Shown piece after piece: positions 44,594 to 53,126 of a DNA stretch of 59,363 nt. The position numbers and the translations under genes are program-made. Origin of the DNA: Xinfangfangia pollutisoli (lineage in GTDB: Bacteria > Pseudomonadota > Alphaproteobacteria > Rhodobacterales > Rhodobacteraceae); NCBI RefSeq assembly GCF_020179405.1, contig NZ_JAICBZ010000014.1:1-59363 (forward strand), given 5' to 3'. Below the pieces are notes generated by a model that searched no databases, was not told the origin of the DNA, and saw only the letters and a program-made list of their open reading frames with translations. Each line of letters starts with the position of its first letter. Position 1 is the stretch's first letter.

Positions 44594-46096
44594 ATGGAAC
44601 GGTTCGATGTTGCGGTGGTGGGCTATGGCCCGACCGGCGCCACGCTGGCGCATCTTCTGGGCCAATGCGGGCTGAAGGTTCTGGTGCTGGAACGCGAAAG
44701 CGCCGCCTATCACCTGCCCCGCGCGGTGCATTTCGATGCCGAGGTGATGCGCGTGCTGCAATGGATCGGCGTGGCCGAAGCGATCGAGCCGCTGACCGCC
44801 CGCCATCCCGGCATGCGCTTTGTCGATCCCTCGGGCAAGCTGCTGCTGGATTGGCCGCGCCCGCAGGATGTGGGTCCGCAGGGCTGGCGGTCGAACTTCC
44901 GCTTTCACCAGCCCGATCTGGAGCGGCTCTTGCGCGACGGCATGGCGGCGCGGCCGAGCGTGACCGTGCGCAGCCGCTGCGATCTGTTCCTGGTCGAGGA
45001 CGGGCCCGAGGCGGTGACCCTGCGCTATGAAGACATGAGCCGCGGCAAGGTCGAGCGGGTTCAGGCGACCTATGTCGTGGGCTGCGATGGCGCGCGGTCG
45101 CTGATCCGCCGCTTCATCGAGACGGAGATGGAGGATTACGGTTTCCACGAACGCTGGCTGGTGATCGACGCGATCCTGAAGGCCGAGAAGCCTGAACTGG
45201 GCGACCATTCGATCCAGTATTGCGTGCCCGAGCGCCCGGCCACCTATGTGCGCGGCCCGGGGCTGCGGCGGCGCTGGGAAATCACCGTCCGGCCCGGCGA
45301 GGATGCGGCCGAAATCGCCCGGCCGGCCCGGGTCTGGCAGCTGCTCTCACCCTGGCTAAGCCCGGACGAGGCCGATCTGGAACGGACGGCGGTCTATGTC
45401 TTCCACTCGCTGGTGGCGCAGGACTGGCGCCGGGGCCGGCTGTTTCTGGCGGGCGATGCCTGCCACCAGACGCCGCCCTTCATGGGCCAGGGCATGTGCG
45501 CGGGCATTCGCGACGCGGCGAACCTGTATTGGAAACTGGCGCTGGCCTGTCAGGGCAAAGTCACGGGCGCGGCGGCCGAGCGGCTGCTGGACAGCTACGA
45601 CTCCGAACGCAGGCCCAATGCCCGCGACTATATTCAGACCGCCGTGCGGCTGGGCGGGCTGATCAACACCGCCGGCACGGAAACCGCGCTGCGCGCCGCG
45701 CTGCCCGGGGCCGATGGCACTGCGCGGATGGAAAGCATCGCGCCGCCCCTGGGGCCGGGCCTTGGCATCGGCGACAAGGCGGGGCGGCTGTTCGGCCAGC
45801 CGCGTCTGGCGGATGGGCAGCTGATGGATCGCGTTTACCCGCACCAATGGGTGCTGGTGGCCGATGCGGATCTGGCCTCGGCCGTGCCCCTGCCCAAGGG
45901 GGTGGCTCTGGTCACCGCTGACAGTTCGGCCGATGCCGCCGCGCATCTGGCCCGGCTGGCCACACGCGCCGTGCTGCTGCGCCCCGACCGCCACACGCTG
46001 GGCGCCGCCGAAACCCCGGCCGACCTGGCCGCGCTTCTGGCGGCGGCCCTTCCAAACCCTGTCGATCCGCAAGAACCAAGGATGGTTGCCCCATGA
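44594..46096 (+). CDS. FAD-binding aromatic monooxygenase (MhpA-like)
   Basis: 500 aa. The FAD motif VVGYGPTGATLAHLLG is at the N-terminus, VVGCDGARSLIRR is the DG motif, and GDACHQTPPFMGQGMCAGIRDA is the second flavin motif. This is the class A hydroxylase layout, close to 3-(3-hydroxyphenyl)propionate hydroxylase (MhpA). It would hydroxylate a phenol to a catechol using NAD(P)H and O2. It starts 2 nt after the dioxygenase stop and overlaps the hydrolase by 4 nt, so these genes make sequential products. Confidence 0.88.
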   Translation: MERFDVAVVGYGPTGATLAHLLGQCGLKVLVLERESAAYHLPRAVHFDAEVMRVLQWIGVAEAIEPLTARHPGMRFVDPSGKLLLDWPRPQDVGPQGWRSNFRFHQPDLERLLRDGMAARPSVTVRSRCDLFLVEDGPEAVTLRYEDMSRGKVERVQATYVVGCDGARSLIRRFIETEMEDYGFHERWLVIDAILKAEKPELGDHSIQYCVPERPATYVRGPGLRRRWEITVRPGEDAAEIARPARVWQLLSPWLSPDEADLERTAVYVFHSLVAQDWRRGRLFLAGDACHQTPPFMGQGMCAGIRDAANLYWKLALACQGKVTGAAAERLLDSYDSERRPNARDYIQTAVRLGGLINTAGTETALRAALPGADGTARMESIAPPLGPGLGIGDKAGRLFGQPRLADGQLMDRVYPHQWVLVADADLASAVPLPKGVALVTADSSADAAAHLARLATRAVLLRPDRHTLGAAETPADLAALLAAALPNPVDPQEPRMVAP

Positions 46097-46935
46097 GATT
46101 CTGTTCCTTCACCACCGCGGCCGGCCCCAGCTGGGGCCTTGTGACCGAAGCCGGGATTGTCGATCTTGGCAAACGCGGTCTGGCGCCCAGCCTGCGCGGT
46201 TTCCTGGCCCAGGGCGACATGGCGCCCGCCGCGGCTTTGGCGGCCGAAAAGCCCGACCATGCCTTTGACGCCGTGACCCATGCGCCGGTGATCCCCGATC
46301 CCGACAAGATCATCTGCGTCGGGCTGAACTACCATGACCACATCAAGGAAACCGGCCGCGAGGAAACCCCGAACCCGGTGCTGTTCGCGCGCTATGCCGG
46401 CAGCCAGATCGGCCAGGGCGCGGCGCTGGTGAAGCCGCTGGACTCTGATCAGTTCGACTATGAGGGCGAGCTTGCGGTGATCATCGGCCGCGAAGGCCGT
46501 CGCATCGCCGCGGCCGAGGCCCTGTCTTATGTGGCGGGCTATGCCTGCTACAATGACGGGTCGGTGCGCGACTGGCAGAAGCACACGCATCAGTTCATGC
46601 CTGGCAAGACCTTTGCCGGCACCGGCGCTTTCGGGCCCTGGATGGTGACGGCGGATGAGATCGGCGATCCGTCCGCGCTGCATCTGCAGACCCGGCTGAA
46701 CGGGCAGGTGGTGCAGGATACCGACCTGTCCCTGATGATCACGCAGGTTCCCCGGCTGATCGCCTATTGCTCGACCATCCTGCCGCTTTTGCCGGGCGAT
46801 GTGATCGTATCCGGCACGCCCGGCGGGGTGGGTGCGCGGCGCAACCCGCCCTTGTGGATGCGCGACGGCGATGTCTGCGAAGTGGAAATCTCGGGCATCG
46901 GCACGCTGACCAACCCGGTCCGGGCCGAGGGCTGA
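46093..46935 (+). CDS. Fumarylacetoacetate hydrolase family protein
   Basis: 280 aa. GLNYHDHIKETGRE and the metal site in DYEGELAVIIGR (E-x-E) plus Asp in GYACYNDGSVRDWQ are those of the FAH superfamily. The C-terminus contains GDVIVSGTPGGVGARRNPP. Members hydrolyse or isomerise 2-oxo acids made by ring cleavage. In type I meta pathways the C-C hydrolase is often an alpha/beta-hydrolase, which is absent here, so this protein may take that role or act a step later. Confidence 0.9.
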   Translation: MRFCSFTTAAGPSWGLVTEAGIVDLGKRGLAPSLRGFLAQGDMAPAAALAAEKPDHAFDAVTHAPVIPDPDKIICVGLNYHDHIKETGREETPNPVLFARYAGSQIGQGAALVKPLDSDQFDYEGELAVIIGREGRRIAAAEALSYVAGYACYNDGSVRDWQKHTHQFMPGKTFAGTGAFGPWMVTADEIGDPSALHLQTRLNGQVVQDTDLSLMITQVPRLIAYCSTILPLLPGDVIVSGTPGGVGARRNPPLWMRDGDVCEVEISGIGTLTNPVRAEG

Positions 46936-46976
46936 CCCCCTTTCCCCGCCGGGCGCCGCGTGCCAGTCTGCCCGCC

Positions 46977-47765
46977 ATGACCGGCCGCGCCGAGACCGAA
47001 CGAAAACCCGAGGCCGTGCGCGCCCTGACGCGCGGCCTTGCCATCCTGCGGCATGTGAATTCCGTGGGCGAGGCGCGCCCGGGCGAGATTGCCCGCGCGC
47101 TGGATATTCCCCGGCCCAGTGTCTACCGCCTGCTGCAGACGCTGGAAGAGGCGGGCTATGTGGTCTTTTCCGGCAGCTCCAACCTGGTGCGGGTCACGCG
47201 GCTTGCGGCCTCGCTGGGCGATGGCACGGCCCTGACCTCGGATCTGTGCCAGGCGGCGGCGCCGCTTTTCGCCGAATATGGCCCCAGGCTGGTCTGGCCG
47301 CTGGACCTGTCGGTCTATCACAATGCGGCGATGATCATTCAGGAAACCACGCATGGCCGGTCGCCGCTGTCGATCGACCGGGCGATGGTCGGCTACCGGC
47401 TGCCGGTGCTGCGCACCTCGGCCGGGCGGGCCTATCTGGCCTTTTGCGGCGATGAGGAGCGGGCGCTGATCATCGCCCATCTGCGCCGGCTGGGCGATCC
47501 GGTCGATGCGCCCTATCTGGAACCGGAATGGCTGGCGCGGATGATCGAGGAAACCCGTGCCCGCGGCGTGGCGCTGCGCGATGCGGGCGAGTTTCGGCCG
47601 CAGACCTCGTCGATTGCCGTGCCGATCCTGTCGGGCGATCTGGTGCTGGGCTGCGTGTCGATGATCTGGATCCGCAGCGCGATGACGGCGCGCAAGGCGC
47701 TGGACAGCTGCGCCACGCCGCTGGCCGAGATCGCGGCCCGGCTGGCCCTGGCCCTGCCCGGCTAA
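46977..47765 (+). CDS. IclR-family transcriptional regulator (MhpR-like)
   Basis: 262 aa from ATG 46977; the long extension upstream reads through the hydrolase gene in another frame. The winged helix lies at about residues 15-75 (LTRGLAILRHVNSVGEARPGEIARALDIPRPSVYRLLQTLEEAGY), followed by the IclR effector domain (SPLSIDRAMVGYRLPVLRTSAGRAYLAF). IclR proteins often activate aromatic catabolic operons. It is the last gene of the unit, and its stop overlaps the convergent CMD gene by 4 nt. Confidence 0.92.
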   Translation: MTGRAETERKPEAVRALTRGLAILRHVNSVGEARPGEIARALDIPRPSVYRLLQTLEEAGYVVFSGSSNLVRVTRLAASLGDGTALTSDLCQAAAPLFAEYGPRLVWPLDLSVYHNAAMIIQETTHGRSPLSIDRAMVGYRLPVLRTSAGRAYLAFCGDEERALIIAHLRRLGDPVDAPYLEPEWLARMIEETRARGVALRDAGEFRPQTSSIAVPILSGDLVLGCVSMIWIRSAMTARKALDSCATPLAEIAARLALALPG

Positions 47766-48307
47766 AGCGGCGCCGCTGCCAGTTCGGCGGCCACCGCATC
47801 GTCAATCGGTGTGCCATAGGTCATCAGCAGATAGCCCAGCACCGAATAGAAACCCACCAGCGCCAGAAGGTCGATCACCGCCTTGCGGCCAATGGCCCCG
47901 GCCAGTTCTGCCTCCAGATCCGGCGGCAGGCGGCGTTGGTCGAACAGCGCGTCGACCGCATGGGCGATCAGCGCATCTTCACCCTGGGGCCTGTCGCGCA
48001 GCGCGGCGATCCGGGCATCGGAAAAGCCCAACGCCCGGGCCCGGCTGACGTGATGCGCCCATTCATAGGCCGACCCCATCCGATGCGCCGCCCGCAGGAT
48101 CACCACCTCCGAGCGTTCGGGGCCAAGCGCGTTTTCCCGGACCAGATGCTGCCGCAACGGCGCCCAGGCGCGCAGCAGCGCGGGATGATGCGCCATGGTC
48201 CGGTACACGTTCAGCGCCCCGGCAAATCCCGATTGCAGATCGGCGATCTCGGCGGGCCAGTCCGCATCGGTCAGGGGCGGGCAGGGTGAAGGCCTGGGTT
48301 CGGGCAT
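47762..48307 (-). CDS. Carboxymuconolactone decarboxylase-family protein
   Basis: 181 aa from ATG 48307, with AAGGA just upstream; a longer reading overlaps the MFS gene in a different frame. The core has GPERSEVVILRAAHRMGSAYEWAHHVSRARALG, the CMD family pattern; the Cys expected in AhpD-type members is Ser/Gly here, so peroxidase-type thiol chemistry is unlikely. It may be a decarboxylase or a non-catalytic member. It follows the Fsr-like MFS gene by 41 nt on the same strand. Confidence 0.78.
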   Translation of the reverse strand: MPEPRPSPCPPLTDADWPAEIADLQSGFAGALNVYRTMAHHPALLRAWAPLRQHLVRENALGPERSEVVILRAAHRMGSAYEWAHHVSRARALGFSDARIAALRDRPQGEDALIAHAVDALFDQRRLPPDLEAELAGAIGRKAVIDLLALVGFYSVLGYLLMTYGTPIDDAVAAELAAAPL

Positions 48308-48348
48308 GATATCCTTGCTTCGGAGTCGGCCGGTCGGATGGCGCGCGC

Positions 48349-49557
48349 CTAATGCCTTGCGTCGGGCAGCAGGAAGGCGAACAGGCCGAAGGCCGGCAGG
48401 AAGGCGCAGATCTGATAGACCGTGGTGATGCCCACATAGTCGGCCAGCACGCCCAGCCCCGCCGCCCCCAGCGCCGCGATGCCGAAGCCGAAGCCGAACA
48501 GCAGCCCCGCCACCATGCCGGTATGCTGCGGCATCAGATCCTGCGCATAGACCACCATCGCCGGGAAGGCCGAGGCCATCACCATGCCGGCCAGGCCGGC
48601 GACGATGACCGTGGGCACCAGCGGCAGAAGCGGCAGCATCAGCGACAGGGGCAGCGTGCCCAGGATCGACCACAGGATCACCCGGCGCCGGCCGATCCGG
48701 TCGCCAATCGGGCCACCGATGATCGTGCCCACCGCGACCGCGGCCAGGAAGATGAACAGGCAATTCAGCGCCTGGCTTTCGGTCAAATCGTAACGCTCGA
48801 TCAGGTAGAAGGCGTAATAGCTGGAAAAGCTGACCTGATAGATGAATTTCGAAAACATCAGCACCATCAGCAGCCCCATGCCGAAGCGCACCGCATCGGC
48901 CGGCAGCACCGCGGCCGAGCGCGCCCGTGCCTTGCGCGCCTGGGCCCGCTCGGCCCCGGCGCGGATGTACCAGCGGCCCACCAGCGTCAGCACCAGCATG
49001 CCCAGCATCGCGACGGCGGCAAACCATTCGATGGTGATCTGCCCGTGGCGCAGCACGATCCAGCCCGCGGCCAGGGGGCCAAGCGCCGTGCCGGCATTGC
49101 CGCCGACCTGGAACACCGATTGCGCGAAGCCGGGCCGCATCCCGGCCGCAAGCCGGGCAATGCGCGAGGCTTCGGGGTGGAAGATCGACGAGCCCAGCCC
49201 GATCAGCGCCACCGAGATCAGCACCGCCGCGAAACTGGCCGCCTGGGCCAGCAGCACCAGCCCGATGCCGGTCATCGCCATGCCCACGGCCATTGCATAG
49301 GGCAGCGGCCGGCGGTCAGTATAAAGCCCGACCAGCGGCTGCAGGATCGACGCGGTGCCCTGAAAGACGAAGGTGATCAGCCCGATCTGGGTGAAGCTGA
49401 GCGCCAGATTGGATTTCAGCAGCGGATACGAGGCCGGGATCAGCGATTGCATCAGGTCATTCAGGAAATGACCCGTCGCGACCGCAAGAATGATTGAGAT
49501 GACGGTGGATTCGGCCGAAGCCGGCGGGGTCGAACTGGCAGGAGATGGGGCAGTCAT
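48349..49557 (-). CDS. MFS transporter, Fsr (fosmidomycin resistance) type
   Basis: 402 aa. About twelve helices follow a short Ser/Pro/Ala tail. HFLNDLMQSLIPASYPLLKSN and GLGSSIFHPEASRIARLAAG are characteristic of the Fsr group of drug efflux permeases. The second half has GGPIGDRIGRRRVILWSILGT. It would export small toxic molecules using the proton gradient. The ribosome site is weak. It is probably transcribed with the CMD-family gene after it. Confidence 0.88.
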   Translation of the reverse strand: MTAPSPASSTPPASAESTVISIILAVATGHFLNDLMQSLIPASYPLLKSNLALSFTQIGLITFVFQGTASILQPLVGLYTDRRPLPYAMAVGMAMTGIGLVLLAQAASFAAVLISVALIGLGSSIFHPEASRIARLAAGMRPGFAQSVFQVGGNAGTALGPLAAGWIVLRHGQITIEWFAAVAMLGMLVLTLVGRWYIRAGAERAQARKARARSAAVLPADAVRFGMGLLMVLMFSKFIYQVSFSSYYAFYLIERYDLTESQALNCLFIFLAAVAVGTIIGGPIGDRIGRRRVILWSILGTLPLSLMLPLLPLVPTVIVAGLAGMVMASAFPAMVVYAQDLMPQHTGMVAGLLFGFGFGIAALGAAGLGVLADYVGITTVYQICAFLPAFGLFAFLLPDARH

Positions 49558-49661
49558 GGCGTATCCGTGAAACGGCTGACGGCGCGGACCATGCCGCGCC
49601 GCCTGACAAAGTGCAATCTCATATCCGACTTTACACGGCCGGAAGCGCCGGCAATGCCGGA

Positions 49662-50003
49662 TCAGCCGTAGACGGCTTCCTTGCCGAAATGCTTGACCAG
49701 CAGGTAATAGAACGGCGCGCGATATTTGTTGCGTTCGGATTTGCCGTAGGTTTCCACCGCGGCCATGATGCCTTCCATCAGCGCCGGCCCGTCCTTCAGG
49801 CCCAGCTTCTTGATCAGGAAATTGACCTTGATCCGCTCCAGCTCTTCCGGATCCGAAGCGGCGACGGTCTGGGCGTCATTGTCATAGATCGCCGGGCCGC
49901 AGCCGATGGTGACCTTGGTCAGCAACTCCAGATCGGGAACCACGTTGCACTTGGCTTTCAGATCCTCGGCATATTTCGCGATCAATTCGTCCCGTTTGCC
50001 CAT
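49662..50003 (-). CDS. DUF2853 family protein
   Basis: 113 aa. It matches the small helical DUF2853 family (GKRDELIAKYAEDLKAKC at the start, YRAPFYYLLVKHFGKE near the end), whose function is not known. It lies between the MFS gene and ahcY on the same strand, separated from ahcY by an intrinsic terminator. There are no membrane segments or signal peptide. The only clue to role is its conserved cytosolic nature. Confidence 0.82.
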   Translation of the reverse strand: MGKRDELIAKYAEDLKAKCNVVPDLELLTKVTIGCGPAIYDNDAQTVAASDPEELERIKVNFLIKKLGLKDGPALMEGIMAAVETYGKSERNKYRAPFYYLLVKHFGKEAVYG

Positions 50004-50084
50004 CTTACCCTCGTTCCCATTTTACATCCCCCCAACCGGGGCGGCGCAGAAACCTTAGGCCATCGGGCCGGTGGTTCAATGGGG

Positions 50085-50125
50085 AAAAAACGCCGCCCCG
50101 CCGCAGGATCGCTGCGACGGGGCGG
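50085..50125 (-). terminator. Intrinsic terminator downstream of ahcY
   Basis: On the minus strand a 14-bp GC stem (50125-50112 with 50106-50093, one wobble) closes a 5-nt loop and is followed by GCG and six T residues (50090-50085). It starts 34 nt after the ahcY stop. This is the clearest Rho-independent terminator in the window. Confidence 0.9.
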
Positions 50126-50158
50126 ACAAAGGGCGGAAATGCCCGCGTGGGGGCAGGA

Positions 50159-51556
50159 TCAATAGCGGTAGTGATCGGCCTTGTAGGGGCCTTCGACCTT
50201 GACGCCGATATACGAGGCCTGTTCCGGTTTCAGCTCGGTCAGTTTCACGCCGATCTTCTTCAGATGCAGGCGCGCCACCTTTTCATCCAGCGCCTTGGGC
50301 AGGATGTAGACACCGGGGGCGTAATCCTGGCCCTTGGTCCACAATTCGATCTGCGCCAGCGTCTGGTTGGTGAATGAGGCCGACATCACGAAGCTGGGGT
50401 GGCCGGTGGCATTGCCCAGGTTCAACAGCCGGCCTTCGGACAGAAGGATGATGCGGCTGCCCGAGGGCATCTCGATCATGTCCACCTGGTCCTTGATATT
50501 GGTCCATTTGTGGTTGCGCAGCGCCGCGACCTGAATCTCGTTGTCGAAATGGCCGATATTGCCGACGATCGCCATGTCCTTCATCTCGCGCATATGCTCG
50601 ATGCGGATCACGTCCTTGTTGCCGGTGGTGGTGATGAAGATATCGGCCGAGGCGACTTCGTCTTCCAGCACGGTGACTTCGTAGCCGTCCATCGCCGCCT
50701 GCAGCGCGCAGATCGGGTCGACTTCGGTGACCTTCACCCGCGCGCCCGCACCGCGAAGCGAAGCGGCCGAGCCCTTGCCGACATCGCCATAGCCGCAGAC
50801 CACGGCGACCTTGCCGGCCATCATCGTGTCGGTGGCGCGGCGGATGCCGTCGACCAGCGATTCCTTGCAGCCATATTTGTTGTCGAACTTCGACTTGGTG
50901 ACCGAGTCATTGACGTTGATCGCCGGGAAGGGCAGCTGGCCCTTCTTGTGCAGCTCGTACAGGCGATGCACGCCGGTCGTGGTTTCTTCCGACACGCCCT
51001 TGATCGCGGCGCGCTGCTTGGTGAACCAGCCGGGGCTGGCGGCCAGGCGCTTCTTGATCTGGTTGAACAGGCAGACCTCTTCGTCGCTGGTCGGCACCGC
51101 GATCAGATCGGTTTCGCCGGCTTCGACCCGCGCGCCCATCAGAATGTACAGCGTCGCGTCGCCGCCATCGTCAAGGATCATGTTGCAGGTGCCGCCTTCG
51201 CCGCCGAACTGGAAGATGCGGTCGGTGTAATCCCAATATTCCTCAAGGCTTTCGCCCTTGATCGCGAAGACCGGGGTGCCCGAGGCGGCGATCGCGGCGG
51301 CAGCGTGGTCCTGGGTCGAGAAGATGTTGCACGAGGCCCAGCGCACATCGGCGCCCAGCGCCTTCAGCGTCTCGATCAGCACGCCGGTCTGAATGGTCAT
51401 GTGCAGCGAGCCGGCAATGCGCGCGCCCTTCAGCGGCTGGCTGGCCCCGAATTCCTCGCGGCAGGCCATCAGGCCCGGCATTTCGGTTTCGGCGATGGTC
51501 AGTTCCTTGCGGCCGAAATCGGCCAGGGCAATGTCTTTGACGATGTAATCGGCCAT
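50159..51556 (-). CDS. ahcY: S-adenosylhomocysteine hydrolase
   Basis: 465 aa from ATG 51556; the longer reading upstream has no family similarity. The NAD site is [17 protein letters not shown] and [16 protein letters not shown] carries the substrate-binding His/Asp region. The C-terminal YKADHYRY matches the conserved Lys and Tyr that contact NAD of the neighbouring subunit. It hydrolyses S-adenosylhomocysteine to adenosine and homocysteine. In Rhodobacter capsulatus ahcY lies by the hvrB/regB/senC/regA/hvrA genes, as broadly here. Confidence 0.97.
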   Translation of the reverse strand: MADYIVKDIALADFGRKELTIAETEMPGLMACREEFGASQPLKGARIAGSLHMTIQTGVLIETLKALGADVRWASCNIFSTQDHAAAAIAASGTPVFAIKGESLEEYWDYTDRIFQFGGEGGTCNMILDDGGDATLYILMGARVEAGETDLIAVPTSDEEVCLFNQIKKRLAASPGWFTKQRAAIKGVSEETTTGVHRLYELHKKGQLPFPAINVNDSVTKSKFDNKYGCKESLVDGIRRATDTMMAGKVAVVCGYGDVGKGSAASLRGAGARVKVTEVDPICALQAAMDGYEVTVLEDEVASADIFITTTGNKDVIRIEHMREMKDMAIVGNIGHFDNEIQVAALRNHKWTNIKDQVDMIEMPSGSRIILLSEGRLLNLGNATGHPSFVMSASFTNQTLAQIELWTKGQDYAPGVYILPKALDEKVARLHLKKIGVKLTELKPEQASYIGVKVEGPYKADHYRY

Positions 51557-51653
51557 GTCGCCGCTGCTCCACGATTGCTGCTTGGCAGCGCACTTAGCAT
51601 CAAGGGCGCTTTTCGGCAACGCTGCGGGCCGCGGGTGGGCGGCGACAATCCGT

Positions 51654-52109
51654 TCAACTTGCGAGATCGACCTTGGCAAACACCATGTCGGGGGTGGCCG
51701 ACGCGGTCCAGCCGGTGCCCGAGCTGACAATGCAGGCAATCCCGTCATTGCCCTTGTGAACCAGCGTCCAGGTGCCCATCAAGTCGGAGGCGTAAAGCTC
51801 CATCATCAGGCCGTCGGCCTTCACTTCGGTCTCGACCAGGCTTTCGGCGAAATCGTGGTCCAGCCCGGCAACCATGGTGGCATGCGCCTCGCAATGCGGG
51901 CGGTCATAGGCTTCGGATGCGGCAAGCCCGTCCATGCCGTAGATGGCCAGGTCATCGGTGCCCGCGCCCGAAAAGGCCGGATAGGCGGTGATTTCCGCGG
52001 CAGGTGCGGCCAGGGCGGCCGAGCGCGAGGTGTCGGCATCCAGCGAGCCGACCATGGCGGCATAACCCGAGGCAATCATTCCAAGGGCCAGGAAAGGGAT
52101 CGGATTCAT
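51654..52109 (-). CDS. Hypothetical exported or membrane-anchored protein
   Basis: 151 aa from ATG 52109, with GGAG upstream. A short hydrophobic N-terminus ([16 protein letters not shown]) could be a signal or anchor, followed by an Ala-rich linker and a C-terminal part with [19 protein letters not shown] and [12 protein letters not shown] do not recognise a family. Two cysteines (in DRPHCEAH and GIACIV) could pair if exported. It lies between ahcY and the HD gene, upstream of ahcY on the same strand. Confidence 0.6.
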   Translation of the reverse strand: MNPIPFLALGMIASGYAAMVGSLDADTSRSAALAAPAAEITAYPAFSGAGTDDLAIYGMDGLAASEAYDRPHCEAHATMVAGLDHDFAESLVETEVKADGLMMELYASDLMGTWTLVHKGNDGIACIVSSGTGWTASATPDMVFAKVDLAS

Positions 52110-52280
52110 CCGTGCTGTCTCCTGCTTTCCGGCGCGCTGCGGCGCCTTGACGTTCGGGTCAACAACGCGCGGCAGCGCTTTGGGTTCCCTGCGGCACGGG
52201 ACGGGCGCTTTACAGGCCGGCGGCGGGCGCGCTATCGGCGGGCCAGGACAGGGCGGATGACGGCGCAAAGGAACAGGGCG

Positions 52281-52874
52281 ATGGCGCGACAGGCGCGGGC
52301 ATGGCAGCGGATGCTTTCGGGGCGGCGGCTGGACCTTCTGGACCCCACGCCCATGGATATCGAGATCGAGGATATCGCCCATGGTCTGGGTTTCGTGGCG
52401 CGCTGGAACGGCCAGACCCGCGGCGACTGGCCCTATTCGGTGGCCGAGCATTCGCTGCTGGTCGAGGAAATCTTCCTGCGCGCCAATCCGGGCATTGCGG
52501 TGAAATGGCGCCTGGCGGCCTTGCTGCACGATGCGCCGGAATATGTGATCGGCGACATGATCAGCCCGGTCAAGGCGGCGGTGGGCGCGGCCTATGGCGC
52601 GCTGGATGAAAGGCTGACCGCGGCGGTGCATCTGCGCTTCGGCCTGCCGGCCGCGCTGCCCGTGGCGGTGAAAAAGCAGATCAAGGCGGCCGATCGGATC
52701 TCGGCCTGGCTTGAGGCGGTGCAGATCGCCGGGTTTTCCGAAGCCGAGGCGAACCGGCTGTTCGGCAAGCCCGATCCGATGCTGATCCGCGGGTTGACGA
52801 TCAAATTGCGTCCGCCCGTCGCGGTGCGGGCGGACTATGTCGCGCGGTTCAACACCCTGCTGGCGGGCTGCTAG
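52281..52874 (+). CDS. HD-domain phosphohydrolase (YfbR/5'-deoxynucleotidase-like)
   Basis: 197 aa from ATG 52281 (AAAGGAACAGGGCG before it); an ATG eight codons earlier is possible. The HD motif AALLHDAPEYVIGDMISPVK is central, preceded by SVAEHSLLVEEIF with the first His ligand, as in the YfbR/YabS-type family. The metal-binding H..HD..D set is complete. It probably hydrolyses nucleotides. It is divergent from the hypothetical at 51654-52109. Confidence 0.85.
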   Translation: MARQARAWQRMLSGRRLDLLDPTPMDIEIEDIAHGLGFVARWNGQTRGDWPYSVAEHSLLVEEIFLRANPGIAVKWRLAALLHDAPEYVIGDMISPVKAAVGAAYGALDERLTAAVHLRFGLPAALPVAVKKQIKAADRISAWLEAVQIAGFSEAEANRLFGKPDPMLIRGLTIKLRPPVAVRADYVARFNTLLAGC

Positions 52875-52883
52875 ACCCCAGGG

Positions 52884-53027
52884 CTAGCGCAGAAGCCCGG
52901 TCAGCCCGAACCAGCGGCAGCGGGTTTGTTCGTCGCTTTTCGCGTCGCGGCGATACGGCCGGCCCTGATCCGGCAAGGGCTGCATCCGCGTGGCAATGAG
53001 CAGCGCGTCGGCAAAAATATGTAACAT
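52884..53027 (-). CDS. Small ORF of 47 codons, divergent from LysR gene
   Basis: It starts at ATG 53027 behind a strong GAGGAGCAGGAA ribosome site and stops at TAG 52884. The product begins MLHIFADALLIATRMQPLPD and ends with an Arg-rich part followed by CRWFGLTGLLR. It resembles no family I recognise. Its position, back to back with a LysR gene, is that of a typical LysR target, and an inverted repeat lies in the shared region. It was missed by length-based ORF calling. Confidence 0.55.
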   Translation of the reverse strand: MLHIFADALLIATRMQPLPDQGRPYRRDAKSDEQTRCRWFGLTGLLR

Positions 53028-53053
53028 TTCCTGCTCCTCTTCTGGATGGATCA

Positions 53054-53069
53054 TGCCATAGTAATGGCA
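53054..53069. promoter_or_regulatory. Inverted repeat between the small ORF and LysR gene
   Basis: TGCCAT-AGTA-ATGGCA, perfect 6-bp arms, lies 27 nt upstream of the small ORF start and 58 nt before the LysR ATG. It may be the LysR binding site, although it does not hold the classic T-N11-A form. Confidence 0.4.
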
Positions 53070-53126
53070 GAAACAGCGGTGTTCCTCGAGTCAGCAAGTT
53101 TTCCAAACTATAAGGTGATCTAACAT

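Noticed and set aside
51557-51660. SAH or SAM riboswitch in front of ahcY
   Set aside because: The short upstream region has GC stems, but the conserved SAH riboswitch core and a matching pseudoknot were not seen. A covariance-model search would settle it.
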